Assembly (NCBI RefSeq): GCF_014647975.1
Contig: NZ_BMQF01000011.1
Coordinates: 62,001 to 126,000, forward strand
Length of the DNA stretch: 64,000 nucleotides
Reading direction: 5' to 3'
Source: Streptomyces fumigatiscleroticus
GTDB taxonomy: Bacteria > Actinomycetota > Actinomycetes > Streptomycetales > Streptomycetaceae
Shown: piece after piece, positions 38,668-47,296 of the stretch
Layout of the letters: every line of letters begins with the position of its first letter
How positions within the stretch are numbered: position 1 is the first letter of the stretch
Translations under genes and position numbers: made by a program
Notes under the pieces: generated by a model
The model's input: the letters and a program-made list of their open reading frames with translations, nothing else
Database searches by the model: none
Told to the model about the DNA's origin: nothing

Positions 38668-40218
38668 CTACCGCCTCCGCCGCGCGGTGCCGAAGAGCAG
38701 ACGCGTGATCTCCCGCCCGACCTGCTTGCCGGGCGACCGGGCCAGGGACTGGTAGATCTCGCTGCCGGCGAGCCCCTCACCGGTCTCCACGGACTCCGCC
38801 GCGTACGCGTCCTCCTGACGCCCGGTGGCGATCCGCTCGTACGCCGCCTCCCGGTCGGTGAGCTGCGCATACCGCCCGAACAGCGGCGACGCCGTGACCG
38901 CCCGGCCCATGATCTCCGGGCCGACCGAGCACATCAGCGACTCGGGCGCCCGCAGCCGGGCCACGGCGACCGGCGTCCGCCCGCCCCGCTCGTCCACCAC
39001 CCGCACCACGGCCTCGCCCTTGTCGAGCCGGGTGAGGAGCCGCTCCAGGTCGTACGACGCGTCCGGGAACGTCCGTGCCGTGGCCACGAGGGCCTTCTGG
39101 TCCTCCAGCGTGTCCGTCAGCAGCGCGTGCTGGACGCGGTTGCCGAGCTGGTCCAGGACGTCGCCGGGTACGTCCCTCGCGGTCCCGGTCACGAAGAAGA
39201 CGCCGACCCCTTTCGAGCGAATCAGCCGCAGCACCTCGGTGACGGACTCCAGGAACACCTCGGAGGCGTCGTCGAAGAGCAGGTGCGCCTCGTCCAGGAA
39301 GAACACCAGCTTCGGCCGGCCGGCGGCGGAGGCCTCCGGCAGGTCGTGGCAGAGGTCCGCGAGCAGGTACATCATGAACGTCGAGAACAGCAGCGGCCGG
39401 TCCCGCACCTCGGCCAGTTCCAGGACCGACACCGTGCCGCGCCCGTCCTGCGCCGTGCGCATCAGGTCCCAGGTGTCGAACTCCGGCCCGCCGAAGAAGC
39501 GGCCCGTGCCCTCCTCCTCCAGGGCGGTCAGCTCCCGCAGGATCGCCTCGGCCGAGCCGGCCGACAGCCCGTCGGCCGTCTCCAGCTCGGACCGGCCTTC
39601 CCGCGAGGTCAGAAAGGCGATGACGGCCCTGAGGTCCCGCAGGCCGTCCAGTTCCAGGCCCTTGCAGTCGGCGTAGTGGAAGATCCGGCACAGGTCCTGC
39701 TCCCGCGCCGGGTCCAGACGGAGCACCTTGGCCAGCAGCACCGGGCCGAAGCTGGTGACCGTGGCGCGTACGGGGATGCCGCAGCCGACGCCGCCGAGGG
39801 CGTAGAACTCGGCCGGATACCCGGTCGGCTCGCACTCCTGGCTGATGGTGCCGGCCCGCTGGCGCGCCTTGTCGTCCACCGGGCCGGGCGCCGAGATGCC
39901 GGACAGGTCGCCCTTGACGTCGGCGAGGAAGACCGGCACGCCCTGCGCGGAGAGCTGCTCGGCCATCAGTTGCAGCGTCCGGGTCCGGCCGGTGCCGTGG
40001 GCGCCCGCGACCAGGCCGTGCCGGCTGAGCACGGACAGGGGGACGCCGACCCGCGCGTCGGACAGGCAGCGCCCGTCCCACAGCAGGGCCCCCAGGTCGA
40101 TCGCCGGGCCGCGGAAGGCATAACCGGAGGCGATCTCCAAGGCCTCGCGCGGAAGGGCGTACGCACCCGTGCCGGGTTCACACGTGGTGGCCGACGGCAC
40201 GGTCTCGCTGTTACTCAT
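38668..40218 (-). CDS. HerA-type (DUF853) ATPase with altered Walker A
   Basis: Protein of 516 aa from ATG 40218, with AGGGG upstream. It belongs to the HerA/DUF853 helicase-like group: VPLSVLSRHGLVAGAHGTGRTRTLQLMAEQL, then VPVFLADVKGDLSG, Walker B LVFFLDEAHLLF near 270, and GVGVFFVTGTARDVP. The Walker A reads GAHGTGRT: the invariant Lys is Arg, and the codon is unambiguous in the sequence. ATP hydrolysis should be weak or absent unless another residue compensates. It may be a regulatory paralogue. Confidence 0.88.
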   Translation of the reverse strand: MSNSETVPSATTCEPGTGAYALPREALEIASGYAFRGPAIDLGALLWDGRCLSDARVGVPLSVLSRHGLVAGAHGTGRTRTLQLMAEQLSAQGVPVFLADVKGDLSGISAPGPVDDKARQRAGTISQECEPTGYPAEFYALGGVGCGIPVRATVTSFGPVLLAKVLRLDPAREQDLCRIFHYADCKGLELDGLRDLRAVIAFLTSREGRSELETADGLSAGSAEAILRELTALEEEGTGRFFGGPEFDTWDLMRTAQDGRGTVSVLELAEVRDRPLLFSTFMMYLLADLCHDLPEASAAGRPKLVFFLDEAHLLFDDASEVFLESVTEVLRLIRSKGVGVFFVTGTARDVPGDVLDQLGNRVQHALLTDTLEDQKALVATARTFPDASYDLERLLTRLDKGEAVVRVVDERGGRTPVAVARLRAPESLMCSVGPEIMGRAVTASPLFGRYAQLTDREAAYERIATGRQEDAYAAESVETGEGLAGSEIYQSLARSPGKQVGREITRLLFGTARRRR

Positions 40219-40322
40219 ATCAAGCCCCTGTTCCCGATTCGCCCCTTTTACGTCGTCTTTTTCAGCGTCGCACTCCGCCGCCATGGCTGCGCCCGGAACG
40301 TCTTGACCGGTAGGCTTTCCGT

Positions 40323-40619
40323 GTGATCTTCAAGCGCATCGGAAACGGCCGGCCGTACCCCGACCACGGCCGGGAAAGCACCCGGCAGTGGGCGGACGTC
40401 GCGCCGCGCCCGGTCCGCCTCGATCAGCTCGTCACCACCAAGCAGCAGCTCGACCTGGAGACCCTCCTCGCCGAGGACTCCACCTTCTACGGTGACCTCT
40501 TCGCGCACGTTGTGAAGTGGCAGGGCGACCTGTATCTGGAGGACGGCCTGCACCGCGCGGTGCGCGCGGCGTTGCAGCAGCGCCAGGTGCTCCACGCGCG
40601 CGTGCTGGAACTCGACTGA
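40323..40619 (+). CDS. Conserved small actinobacterial protein
   Basis: Product of 98 aa from GTG (MIFKRIGNGRPYPDHGRESTRQWADVAPRPVRLDQLVTTKQQLDL...). It is a familiar Streptomyces protein, sometimes labelled a VapB-type antitoxin. No toxin gene is adjacent, so that label is doubtful. The N-terminus has a conserved Tyr-Pro-x-His and the C-terminus is a helical region. Confidence 0.75.
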   Translation: MIFKRIGNGRPYPDHGRESTRQWADVAPRPVRLDQLVTTKQQLDLETLLAEDSTFYGDLFAHVVKWQGDLYLEDGLHRAVRAALQQRQVLHARVLELD

Positions 40620-40862
40620 GACCGCGGCGCCCGGGCTCCCGCCGCGGGCGCATCTCTTCGGCCCTGTCGTCCTCCCGCCTGCTCGCGGGCCCGACACGGA
40701 CGCACGGACCCGCCCCGCGGGCCTTCCGCACGCCCGCCACCGGCCCCGCTTCCCGCCCTGATCACACGGCCGACCGCGCATATTGGCCCTTTCGGGTTGG
40801 ACCGTGACCCATCCGATGATCATCTGGTAGGCATCGCCGCCCGGGCGCATTACGCTGCGCCC

Positions 40863-41498
40863 ATGAGCATGCTGACTCCCCCCGGCATGGGCGGCCAGTA
40901 CCGGATCACGGGGGACAAGTACCCGCGGATGCGCCCTCCCCGGCGGCGCGGCAGGCTCGCGGCGCTCGTCGTCGCCTGCGCGGCCGTCCTCGGTGTGCTG
41001 GCCTGGGGGACGTTGCAGCTCATCGATGTCTTCACCGGCGGTGACAAGGCCTCCGCGGCCGCCACCGCGACCGACTGCCCGACCGGCGCGAGCCCGTCGC
41101 CCCGCGCCACGGCCGTCCCCGCGCCCGGCACGATCACCGTCAACGTGCTCAACGCCACGCCCCGCAGCGGGCTGGCCAAGCAGACCGCGGACGAGCTGAA
41201 GAAGCGCGGCTTCCGCATCGGCGACGTGGGCAACGCGCCCAAGGAGTTCGACAAGAAGGTGAAGGGCATCGGCATACTGCTCGGCCCCGCCTCGTCCCTG
41301 GACACCTCGCTGCCCGTGCTCGCCACACAGCTGTCCTCCGCCGAACGCCGTACGGACCGTGCCCGCAAGGGTGACGAGCTCGACCTCGTCATCGGCACCG
41401 GCTTCAAGGAGCTGACGAAGAAGGCGGACGCCGACCGGGCCCTGGCCGCGCTGACCAGGTCCGAGCCGACGCCCGCCGCGAGCACGAAGGGCTGCTGA
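40863..41498 (+). CDS. LytR C-terminal-domain membrane protein
   Basis: Product of 211 aa. One membrane helix (LAALVVACAAVLGVLAWGTLQLI, residues 33-55) is followed outside by a LytR_C domain (ITVNVLNATPRSGLAKQTADELKKRGF, then GIGILLGP). Lone LytR_C proteins are associated with the cell envelope in Actinobacteria, but their reaction is unknown. Convergent with upp. Confidence 0.85.
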   Translation: MSMLTPPGMGGQYRITGDKYPRMRPPRRRGRLAALVVACAAVLGVLAWGTLQLIDVFTGGDKASAAATATDCPTGASPSPRATAVPAPGTITVNVLNATPRSGLAKQTADELKKRGFRIGDVGNAPKEFDKKVKGIGILLGPASSLDTSLPVLATQLSSAERRTDRARKGDELDLVIGTGFKELTKKADADRALAALTRSEPTPAASTKGC

Positions 41499-41520
41499 GC
41501 GGCGCCGGAGCGGCCGGAGC

Positions 41521-42156
41521 CTACTCCGCCGCCCCGTACATCCGGTCCCCGGCGTCCCCCAGGCCCGGCACGATGTAGCCGTTCTCGTTGAGCCGCTCGT
41601 CGACCGAGGCGGTCACGACCGTCACCGGCGTTCCGGCCAGTTCCCGCTCCATGACCTCCACGCCCTCCGGCGCGGCCAGCAGCACCACGGCGGTCACGTC
41701 GTCGGCGCCGCGCCCGATCAGCTCCTTGATCGCCGCGACCAGCGTGCCGCCGGTGGCGAGCATCGGGTCCAGGACGTACACCTGGCGCCCGGAGAGGTCG
41801 TCCGGCATCCGGGTGGCGTAGGTGGAGGCCTGGAGCGTCTCCTCGTTGCGCACCATGCCCAGGAAGCCCACCTCGGCGGTCGGCAGCAGCCGGACCATGC
41901 CGTCGAGCATGCCCAGGCCGGCCCGGAGGATCGGCACCACCAGCGGGCGCGGGTGGGAGAGCTTGACGCCGGTGGTCCGGGCGACCGGCGTCTGGAGGTC
42001 GACCTGTTCGGTGCGCACGTCGCGCGTGGCCTCGTAGGCGAGCAGGGTGACCAGCTCGTCGGCGAGACGGCGGAAGGTCGCGGAGTCGGTGCGCTGGTCG
42101 CGCAGCGTGGTGAGCTTGTGGGCGACCAGGGGGTGGTCGACGACGTGGAGACGCAT
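41521..42156 (-). CDS. upp: Uracil phosphoribosyltransferase
   Basis: Pyrimidine salvage enzyme converting uracil and PRPP to UMP; 211 aa, the usual length. Motifs: VVPILRAGLGMLDGM, GFLGMVRNEETLQ, the PRPP loop VYVLDPMLATGGTLVAAI near residue 130, and the uracil-binding end ENGYIVPGLGDAGDRMYGA. ATG 42156 gives MRLHVVDHPLVAHKLT, the standard N-terminus. Confidence 0.97.
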   Translation of the reverse strand: MRLHVVDHPLVAHKLTTLRDQRTDSATFRRLADELVTLLAYEATRDVRTEQVDLQTPVARTTGVKLSHPRPLVVPILRAGLGMLDGMVRLLPTAEVGFLGMVRNEETLQASTYATRMPDDLSGRQVYVLDPMLATGGTLVAAIKELIGRGADDVTAVVLLAAPEGVEVMERELAGTPVTVVTASVDERLNENGYIVPGLGDAGDRMYGAAE

Positions 42157-42295
42157 GTCCCCCACACTAACCGGGCCGCGTGGGCCCGGCGTCCGCACGC
42201 GGGGCAACCCCCGGGCCCACGCTTCACTCGCTCACCGGCGTCAAACCGCCCGACCGGGGGAAGGCGGGAGGAACGGACTGGGGTGGTGTGTACCG

Positions 42296-42490
42296 ATGCC
42301 TGACCGGGAGTCCCCCGAGGAGCCGTTCCCCCGGGAGCGGCCGGAGACGGACGCCGAGCGCCGCCGGCGCCGCGACCGGTTTCTGCGGGAACTGGCCGAG
42401 GCGCGGGAACTGCGCGCCCGCGTCCAGCCGCGCCGCGCCAAGGTGGCCCGGCTGCGGCGTGCGCTGCGCATGCGGACCTTCCGCTGGTAG
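42296..42490 (+). CDS. Small Arg-rich protein
   Basis: Product of 64 aa with a charged helix (ETDAERRRRRDRFLRELAEARELRARVQPRRAKVARLRR). Upstream of the tadA operon. Could bind nucleic acid. No family recognised, and the GC-rich frame makes it less certain. Confidence 0.55.
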   Translation: MPDRESPEEPFPRERPETDAERRRRRDRFLRELAEARELRARVQPRRAKVARLRRALRMRTFRW

Positions 42491-42792
42491 GGCCCGCGGA
42501 CCCGGATGTCCGCGGGCCGTACGGGCGTTGCCCGGGGTGGGCGTGCGGAGCCCGGGGAAAACCCGCGTACGATCCGCAGGTGGCGGCAACGGGTGTGCCG
42601 GTGCGTCCTTCTTGGACGTACTCGCATCACGTGCGATCGAAACTGCCGGACACAGGGAGCCGAAGACGTCCCCTGAACGCCTTGTTTCTGCCACGATTCC
42701 GAGTGGGCGGGGCTCGGAGCAGCCCTCCCCGCCCAGCACCTCCGCCGGGGGGACCCCCAACCGGCACGCCTCAGACCAGTGGGAGAGTCACG
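42491..42792. other. Intergenic with terminator and tadA operon promoter region
   Basis: About 300 bp. It starts with a hairpin (GGCCCGCGGAC at 42491 pairing with GTCCGCGGGCC at 42508) ending the small gene. The rest has no supportable gene and should contain the promoter of the following operon. Confidence 0.6.
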
Positions 42793-43317
42793 GTGTACTT
42801 CGCCGCACTGCTCGCGCGCACCGAAGACGGGTGGGAAGCGAGCGACACAGAGCTCGACGATGTGGAGACCCTGTCGGATCTGGCCGACCTGGCCCGGGAA
42901 GCCTCGGCCGACGAGGACACGGTGCTCGTACTCATCGAGCAGGAGGACGCGTGGTTCGGCGTCGTCCGCGTCGACGGCGAGGACGACCCTCGTATCTACG
43001 TCTCGGACGCCGCCGCCGCCGCTCGCAGCAGCTACGGCGAGATCCTGCTCACCGACGAGCTGCTCGGCAGAGAGCCGGGCGACGACGGGGACGACCTGGA
43101 CGCCCTCGACCTCGACGGCACGGAGGACGGTGAACCCGACGACGGCGACGCGGACGCCGGTGCCGCCGGCGCCGTGCCGCACGGACCGGTCGGCGACGCC
43201 GCGGTCCTGGACGACCTGGGCGTCACCGAGAAGGAGCTGCGTTCGCTGTCGGAGGACGCGCTGACCGAGATCGCCGAGGCCCTGGGCGCCTTGGAGACCC
43301 TGGAGACCGTCCGCTGA
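42793..43317 (+). CDS. TadA-associated protein
   Basis: Product of 174 aa from GTG 42793, with GGGAG 7 nt upstream. Acidic throughout, with a conserved first half (VYFAALLARTEDGWEASDTELDDVETLSDLADLARE) and a very Asp/Glu-rich middle (EPGDDGDDLDALDLDG). This protein regularly precedes tadA in Actinobacteria and is named for that neighbourhood only. Confidence 0.85.
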   Translation: MYFAALLARTEDGWEASDTELDDVETLSDLADLAREASADEDTVLVLIEQEDAWFGVVRVDGEDDPRIYVSDAAAAARSSYGEILLTDELLGREPGDDGDDLDALDLDGTEDGEPDDGDADAGAAGAVPHGPVGDAAVLDDLGVTEKELRSLSEDALTEIAEALGALETLETVR

Positions 43318-43373
43318 CCACACCCGTACCCGCAACCACACCTGACCCGGTACGCGACCGCTGGCGGGCCGCG

Positions 43374-43805
43374 ATGCGGCTCGCCCTGGAGGAGGCCGGG
43401 CGGGCCGCCGACGGCGGTGACGTCCCCGTCGGCGCCGTCGTACTGGCCCCCGACGGCACCACCGTGCTCGCCGCCGGGCACAACGAGCGCGAGGCCACCG
43501 GCGACCCCACGGCCCACGCGGAGGTGCTCGCCGTCCGGCGGGCCGCCGCCGCGCTCGGCGAGTGGCGGCTCGCCGGCTGCACCCTGGTCGTCACCCTGGA
43601 GCCCTGCACGATGTGCGCGGGCGCCCTGGTGCAGTCCCGGGTGGACCGCGTCGTGTACGGCGCCCGCGACGAGAAGGCCGGCGCGGCCGGCTCCCTGTGG
43701 GACGTCGTGCGCGACCGGCGGCTCAACCACCGTCCCGAAGTGATCGAGGGCGTGCTCGCCGACGAGTGCGCCCGTCTCCTCACCGACTTCTTCCGCTCCC
43801 GGTAA
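43374..43805 (+). CDS. tadA: tRNA-specific adenosine deaminase
   Basis: Converts the wobble adenosine 34 of tRNA-Arg(ACG) to inosine. Length 143 aa. Zinc and catalytic residues: HAE (TAHAEVLAV, near residue 53) and PCxxC (LEPCTMCAGAL, near 83). The target tRNA-Arg(ACG) family is also the attachment site fragment at 63191. ATG 43374 begins MRLALEEAG; a few additional residues may precede it. Confidence 0.95.
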   Translation: MRLALEEAGRAADGGDVPVGAVVLAPDGTTVLAAGHNEREATGDPTAHAEVLAVRRAAAALGEWRLAGCTLVVTLEPCTMCAGALVQSRVDRVVYGARDEKAGAAGSLWDVVRDRRLNHRPEVIEGVLADECARLLTDFFRSR

Positions 43806-43877
43806 ACAGGGGCCGTGACCCCGTCCACCGGGAAACGGATTTCGGACCACGGCCCACTGTGGGGTAGGGTCTCCCTC

Positions 43878-43962
43878 GGTAGCGTGTCCGAGCGGCCGAA
43901 GGAGCTCGCCTCGAAAGCGAGTGTGGCGCAAGTCACCGAGGGTTCAAATCCCTCCGCTACCG
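43878..43962 (+). tRNA. tRNA-Ser(CGA)
   Basis: Class II tRNA: acceptor GGTAGCG/CGCTACC, anticodon loop CTCGAAA giving CGA, a long variable arm and T arm GAGGGTTCAAATCCCTC. No CCA is encoded. Intact and not interrupted. Confidence 0.97.
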
Positions 43963-43967
43963 CTTCG

Positions 43968-43997
43968 GAAGGGCCCCGTCGTCAGACGGGGCCCTTC
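43968..43997 (+). terminator. tRNA-Ser(CGA) terminator
   Basis: 13-bp perfect stem (43968-43980 and 43985-43997) with a GTCA loop, 5 bp after the tRNA. Confidence 0.85.
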
Positions 43998-44054
43998 GTG
44001 CGATCATGAGCCCGCTCGGACAGACGCACACCGGTGAGGACAGGGGAGGCCGCG

Positions 44055-44231
44055 ATGGCGGTGAACGCGAAGAAGATCGCCGTCTACGTGCTCGTGGTCT
44101 TCGTGCTCTACGTGATCATCACCGACCCCGCCAAGGCCGCCGACTACGTCCAGATAGGGTTCGAGGGCATATCCGACGCCGCCAAGGCCATCGGCGACTT
44201 CATGACGTGGGCAGCCAACGGAGGAAAGTGA
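44055..44231 (+). CDS. Small single-span membrane protein
   Basis: Product of 58 aa (MAVNAKKIAVYVLVVFVLYVIITDPAKAADYVQ...) with GGGGAGG upstream. One membrane helix and a short amphipathic tail (GFEGISDAAKAIGDFMTW). It is commonly conserved beside the Dabb gene in Streptomyces. Its stop shares TGATG with the next start. Confidence 0.8.
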   Translation: MAVNAKKIAVYVLVVFVLYVIITDPAKAADYVQIGFEGISDAAKAIGDFMTWAANGGK

Positions 44232-44524
44232 TGATCCGCCACCTCGTCCTCTTCAAGCTCGACGAGGGCGTCGACCGCGCCGACCCGCGCGTCGCCGAGG
44301 GCGTCGAGGCCTTCCGCGCGCTCGACGGCAGGATCCCGGAGATCCGCTTCTGGGAGTGCGCCTGGAACATCAGCGACCGGCCGATCGCCTACGACTTCGC
44401 GATCAACTCGGCGTTCGACGACGCGGACGCGCTGCGCCGGTACGTGGAGCACCCGGACCACCAGGCGGGCGTCGCGCTGTGGCGGACGTTCTCCACCTGG
44501 GTGATCGCCGACTACGAGTTCTGA
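44231..44524 (+). CDS. Dabb (stress-responsive A/B barrel) protein
   Basis: Product of 97 aa (MIRHLVLFKLDEGVD...). Dabb features: IRHLVLFKL at the start, ENP-like IRFWECAWNIS, and the YDFAINSAFDDADALRRYVEHPDHQ block. These ferredoxin-like dimers bind or modify small hydrophobic compounds. Coupled to the membrane peptide gene by overlapping stop/start. Confidence 0.88.
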   Translation: MIRHLVLFKLDEGVDRADPRVAEGVEAFRALDGRIPEIRFWECAWNISDRPIAYDFAINSAFDDADALRRYVEHPDHQAGVALWRTFSTWVIADYEF

Positions 44525-44552
44525 GCCCGGTCCGCCGGGACCGCGCACCCCA

Positions 44553-44577
44553 GCCCCCCGCCGGAACGGCGGGGGGC
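44553..44577 (+). terminator. Rho-independent terminator after the Dabb gene
   Basis: GCCCCCCGCC...GGCGGGGGGC stem followed by TTTT. Confidence 0.85.
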
Positions 44578-44707
44578 TTTTGCACGTCTTGGGCCTCAAC
44601 TCGGCCTCAACACGGCGTAAAGAGGTGCTTGCACACAGTGGGCATGTCTTGTGATGCTATGACCGCTTTTTGACGGATGAGTTGACGGATAAGAGGTGGC
44701 GTTGACC

Positions 44708-45535
44708 GTGCCGGCCAGTACTGCGCCGCCCCAGGACGAGGCTTCCGCCCAGGCCCCGGCCACGGACAAACGCCGAGGCGCCGACACCCGGGCCCTCACC
44801 CAGGTGCTCTTCGCCGAGCTCAAGGAGCTTCAGCCGGGCACCCCCGAGCACCACCGGGTGCGCGGAGCCCTGATCGAGGCCAACCTTCCGCTGGTGCGCT
44901 ACGCGGCGGCCCGCTTCCGCTCCCGCAACGAGCCCATGGAGGACGTGATCCAGGTCGGCACCATCGGTCTGATCAACGCCATCGACCGCTTCGACGCGGA
45001 CCGGGGCGTGCAGTTCCCGACCTTCGCGATGCCCACCGTCGTCGGCGAGATCAAGCGCTACTTCCGCGACAACGTCCGCACCGTCCACGTGCCGCGCCGG
45101 CTGCACGAGCTGTGGGTGCAGGTCAACAGCGCGACCGAGGACCTGACCACCTCCTTCGGGCGCTCCCCGACGACCGCCGAGATCGCCGACCGGCTGCGCA
45201 TCTCCGAGGAGGAGGTGCTGTCCTGCATCGAGGCCGGACGGTCGTACCACGCCACCTCGCTGGAGGCCGCCCAGGAGGGCGACGGGCTGCCCGGACTGCT
45301 CGACCGGCTCGGCTACGAGGATCCGGCCCTGGACGGGGTCGAACACCGCGACCTGGTCCGCCATCTCCTCGTCCAGCTCCCCGAACGGGAACAGCGAATT
45401 CTTCTTCTGCGCTACTACAGCAATCTCACCCAGTCGCAGATCAGTGCGGAACTCGGCGTCTCCCAGATGCATGTCTCGCGCCTACTCGCGCGTAGCTTCC
45501 AGCGGCTGCGCTCCGCCAACCGGATCGATGCCTGA
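44708..45535 (+). CDS. sigF: SigB-family sigma factor, SigF type
   Basis: RNA polymerase sigma factor of the SigB/SigF group, about 275 aa from GTG 44708 (TTG 44702, 5 nt after AAGAGG, is equally possible). Region 2: NLPLVRYAAARFRSRNEPMEDVIQVGTIGLINAIDRFD and FATFAMPTVVGEIKRYFRD-like; region 3: RSPTTAEIADRLRI; region 4: LPEREQRILLLRYYSNLTQSQISAELGVSQMHVSRLL. It matches my memory of S. coelicolor SigF, needed for spore maturation. The neighbouring gene matches SigN. Confidence 0.9.
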   Translation: MPASTAPPQDEASAQAPATDKRRGADTRALTQVLFAELKELQPGTPEHHRVRGALIEANLPLVRYAAARFRSRNEPMEDVIQVGTIGLINAIDRFDADRGVQFPTFAMPTVVGEIKRYFRDNVRTVHVPRRLHELWVQVNSATEDLTTSFGRSPTTAEIADRLRISEEEVLSCIEAGRSYHATSLEAAQEGDGLPGLLDRLGYEDPALDGVEHRDLVRHLLVQLPEREQRILLLRYYSNLTQSQISAELGVSQMHVSRLLARSFQRLRSANRIDA

Positions 45536-45666
45536 CCGCCGCACAACCGCAAACAGGATCGACGGGTAACCGGCACGAGCGAATCGCCCACCAGGGATAA
45601 TCCCGGCGGAAGAGTTCCGAAAAAGCGTCAGACCCCTTGTTTCCAGGGCGGATTCGCGTCTCGCAT

Positions 45667-45703
45667 GTCGACATGTCACTACAGCGTGTTGCCGACATGT
45701 GAC
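45667..45703. repeat. Paired CGACATGTSAC repeat upstream of sigN
   Basis: GTCGACATGTCAC (45667) and GCCGACATGTGAC (45691) are spaced 24 bp apart, about two helical turns, in the 275-bp gap before sigN. Suggests a cooperative regulator site. Confidence 0.5.
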
Positions 45704-45810
45704 ATTCTGCGGGAAGAGCGTTTGCCGAGGCTTCGGCTCCGGTATTCAGGTGAAGGCTGCGTTCCACGGGAACGCCGGCCGCGACCGTCCCGCGACCCAA
45801 AGGGGGTGGC

Positions 45811-46737
45811 ATGTCCGCAGACCAGGGCAGCTCGAAGGTGCTCACGCTCGCGGAGAGCGAGACAGCGCCCAATGCGCTCGACACGCTCGGTCCCATCGAT
45901 GAGGTACAGGCCCTCGAGGCCATTCCGGCCCCGGCCGTCCCGGCCCCTCAGCCGCCGGCCGAGCCGGCCTCGGAGGACATCGACACCCGCACCCTGTCCC
46001 GCTCCCTGTTCCTGCGGCTCGCCGCACTCGACGAGGACAGCCCCGAGCGTGCCTACGTCCGGGACACCCTGATCGAGCTCAACCTCCCGCTGGTGCGCTA
46101 CGCGGCCGCCCGCTTCCGCTCCCGCAACGAGCCGATGGAGGACATCGTCCAGGTCGGCACCATCGGCCTGATCAAGGCGATCGACCGCTTCGACTGCGAA
46201 CGGGGCGTGGAGTTCCCGACGTTCGCGATGCCGACCGTCGTCGGCGAGATCAAGCGGTTCTTCCGTGACACGTCCTGGTCGGTGCGCGTGCCGCGCCGGC
46301 TCCAGGAGCTGCGCCTGGCGCTGACCAAGGCCAGCGACGAACTCTCCCAGAAGCTCGACCGCTCCCCCACGGTCACCGAACTCGCCGCCGTGCTGGGCGT
46401 GTCCGAGGAGGACGTCGTCGACGGCCTCGCGGTGGGCAACGCCTACACGGCCTCGTCGCTGGACTCCCCGGCGCCGGAGGACGACGGCGGCGAGGGCTCC
46501 CTGGCCGACCGCCTGGGCTACGAGGACAGCGCGCTGGAGGGCGTGGAGTACCGCGAGTCCCTCAAGCCGCTGCTGGCGAAACTGCCGCCCCGGGAGCGGC
46601 GGATCATCATGCTGCGCTTCTTCGCCAACATGACCCAGTCGCAGATCGGCGAGGAGGTCGGCATCTCGCAGATGCATGTCTCCCGGCTGCTGACCCGGAC
46701 GCTGGCCCAGCTCCGGGACGGCCTGATCGCGGACTGA
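45811..46737 (+). CDS. sigN: SigB-family sigma factor, SigN type
   Basis: Sigma factor of 308 aa. A 45-residue Pro/Ala extension precedes the conserved part. Region 2 is NLPLVRYAAARFRSRNEPMEDIVQVGTIGLIKAIDRFD and region 4 LPPRERRIIMLRFFANMTQSQIGEEVGISQMHVSRLL. It is the tandem neighbour of sigF, as in S. coelicolor, where SigN acts in aerial hyphae development. The two are paralogues, likely from a duplication. Confidence 0.88.
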   Translation: MSADQGSSKVLTLAESETAPNALDTLGPIDEVQALEAIPAPAVPAPQPPAEPASEDIDTRTLSRSLFLRLAALDEDSPERAYVRDTLIELNLPLVRYAAARFRSRNEPMEDIVQVGTIGLIKAIDRFDCERGVEFPTFAMPTVVGEIKRFFRDTSWSVRVPRRLQELRLALTKASDELSQKLDRSPTVTELAAVLGVSEEDVVDGLAVGNAYTASSLDSPAPEDDGGEGSLADRLGYEDSALEGVEYRESLKPLLAKLPPRERRIIMLRFFANMTQSQIGEEVGISQMHVSRLLTRTLAQLRDGLIAD

Positions 46738-46904
46738 GACGTTCGACGGGTCCCCGGCGGCAGCGCCGGACCCACCCGTGCCCGACTCATGGCCGCCGAG
46801 GCGCCGCTGGCGCGTCGGCGGCCGTCGTCGTCCTGCGCGACGGCGGTACGGGCACCAGAAGCCGGGCCCTCGGCGCCCGGCCGGGGCCCTTGCCGCTCAG
46901 CGGA

Positions 46905-47102
46905 TCACTTGAAGGCGAGCCAGGCCACGGCCGCGACGACCACCACGGCGACGACGACGCCGACGATCAGGCCGATACGGGGCCCGGACGAGGCGGGCGC
47001 CTGCTGCCGGGACTGGGGGGCGCCCTCGTCGACGAACGCGCGGAACATCTGGGTGCTGCCAGCGGGGTCGTGGTTGCCCTGGGGGCCCTGGGTGTTAGCC
47101 AT
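46905..47102 (-). CDS. Tail-anchored small membrane protein
   Basis: Product of 65 aa (MANTQGPQGNHDPAGSTQMFRAFVDEGAPQ...) ending in one hydrophobic helix (IGLIVGVVVAVVVVAAVAWLAF). Conserved in Streptomyces next to the marR region. Function unknown. Confidence 0.8.
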   Translation of the reverse strand: MANTQGPQGNHDPAGSTQMFRAFVDEGAPQSRQQAPASSGPRIGLIVGVVVAVVVVAAVAWLAFK

Positions 47103-47194
47103 GGCCCGAGACACTAGCGAATCAGCCGTTGCGGCCCAAGTGCGGGGCGCCCTCCTGGGGCACCCGTCGCGACCTGCACGTTTACTATCGCAAT

Positions 47195-47280
47195 ACTTGC
47201 CTTTGCCAAGTTTTTATACCGACCCCGGGCGCTTTATTTGCCTGCGGCAACCAACTGGTCCTATGGTTGCCCTAAGCAAC
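47195..47280. promoter_or_regulatory. Three TTGCC-n-GGCAA operators upstream of marR
   Basis: Imperfect palindromes ACTTGCCTTTGCCAAGT (47195), TTTGCCTGCGGCAA (47237) and GGTTGCCCTAAGCAAC (47265). MarR regulators commonly bind TTGCnnnnGCAA sites and control themselves and the adjacent exporter. AT-rich surroundings suggest a promoter here. Confidence 0.7.
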
Positions 47281-47296
47281 GAACACGGGAGGTGCG

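Noticed and set aside
40323..40619. VapBC toxin-antitoxin system
   Set aside because: The small protein is sometimes labelled VapB, but no PIN-domain toxin is adjacent.
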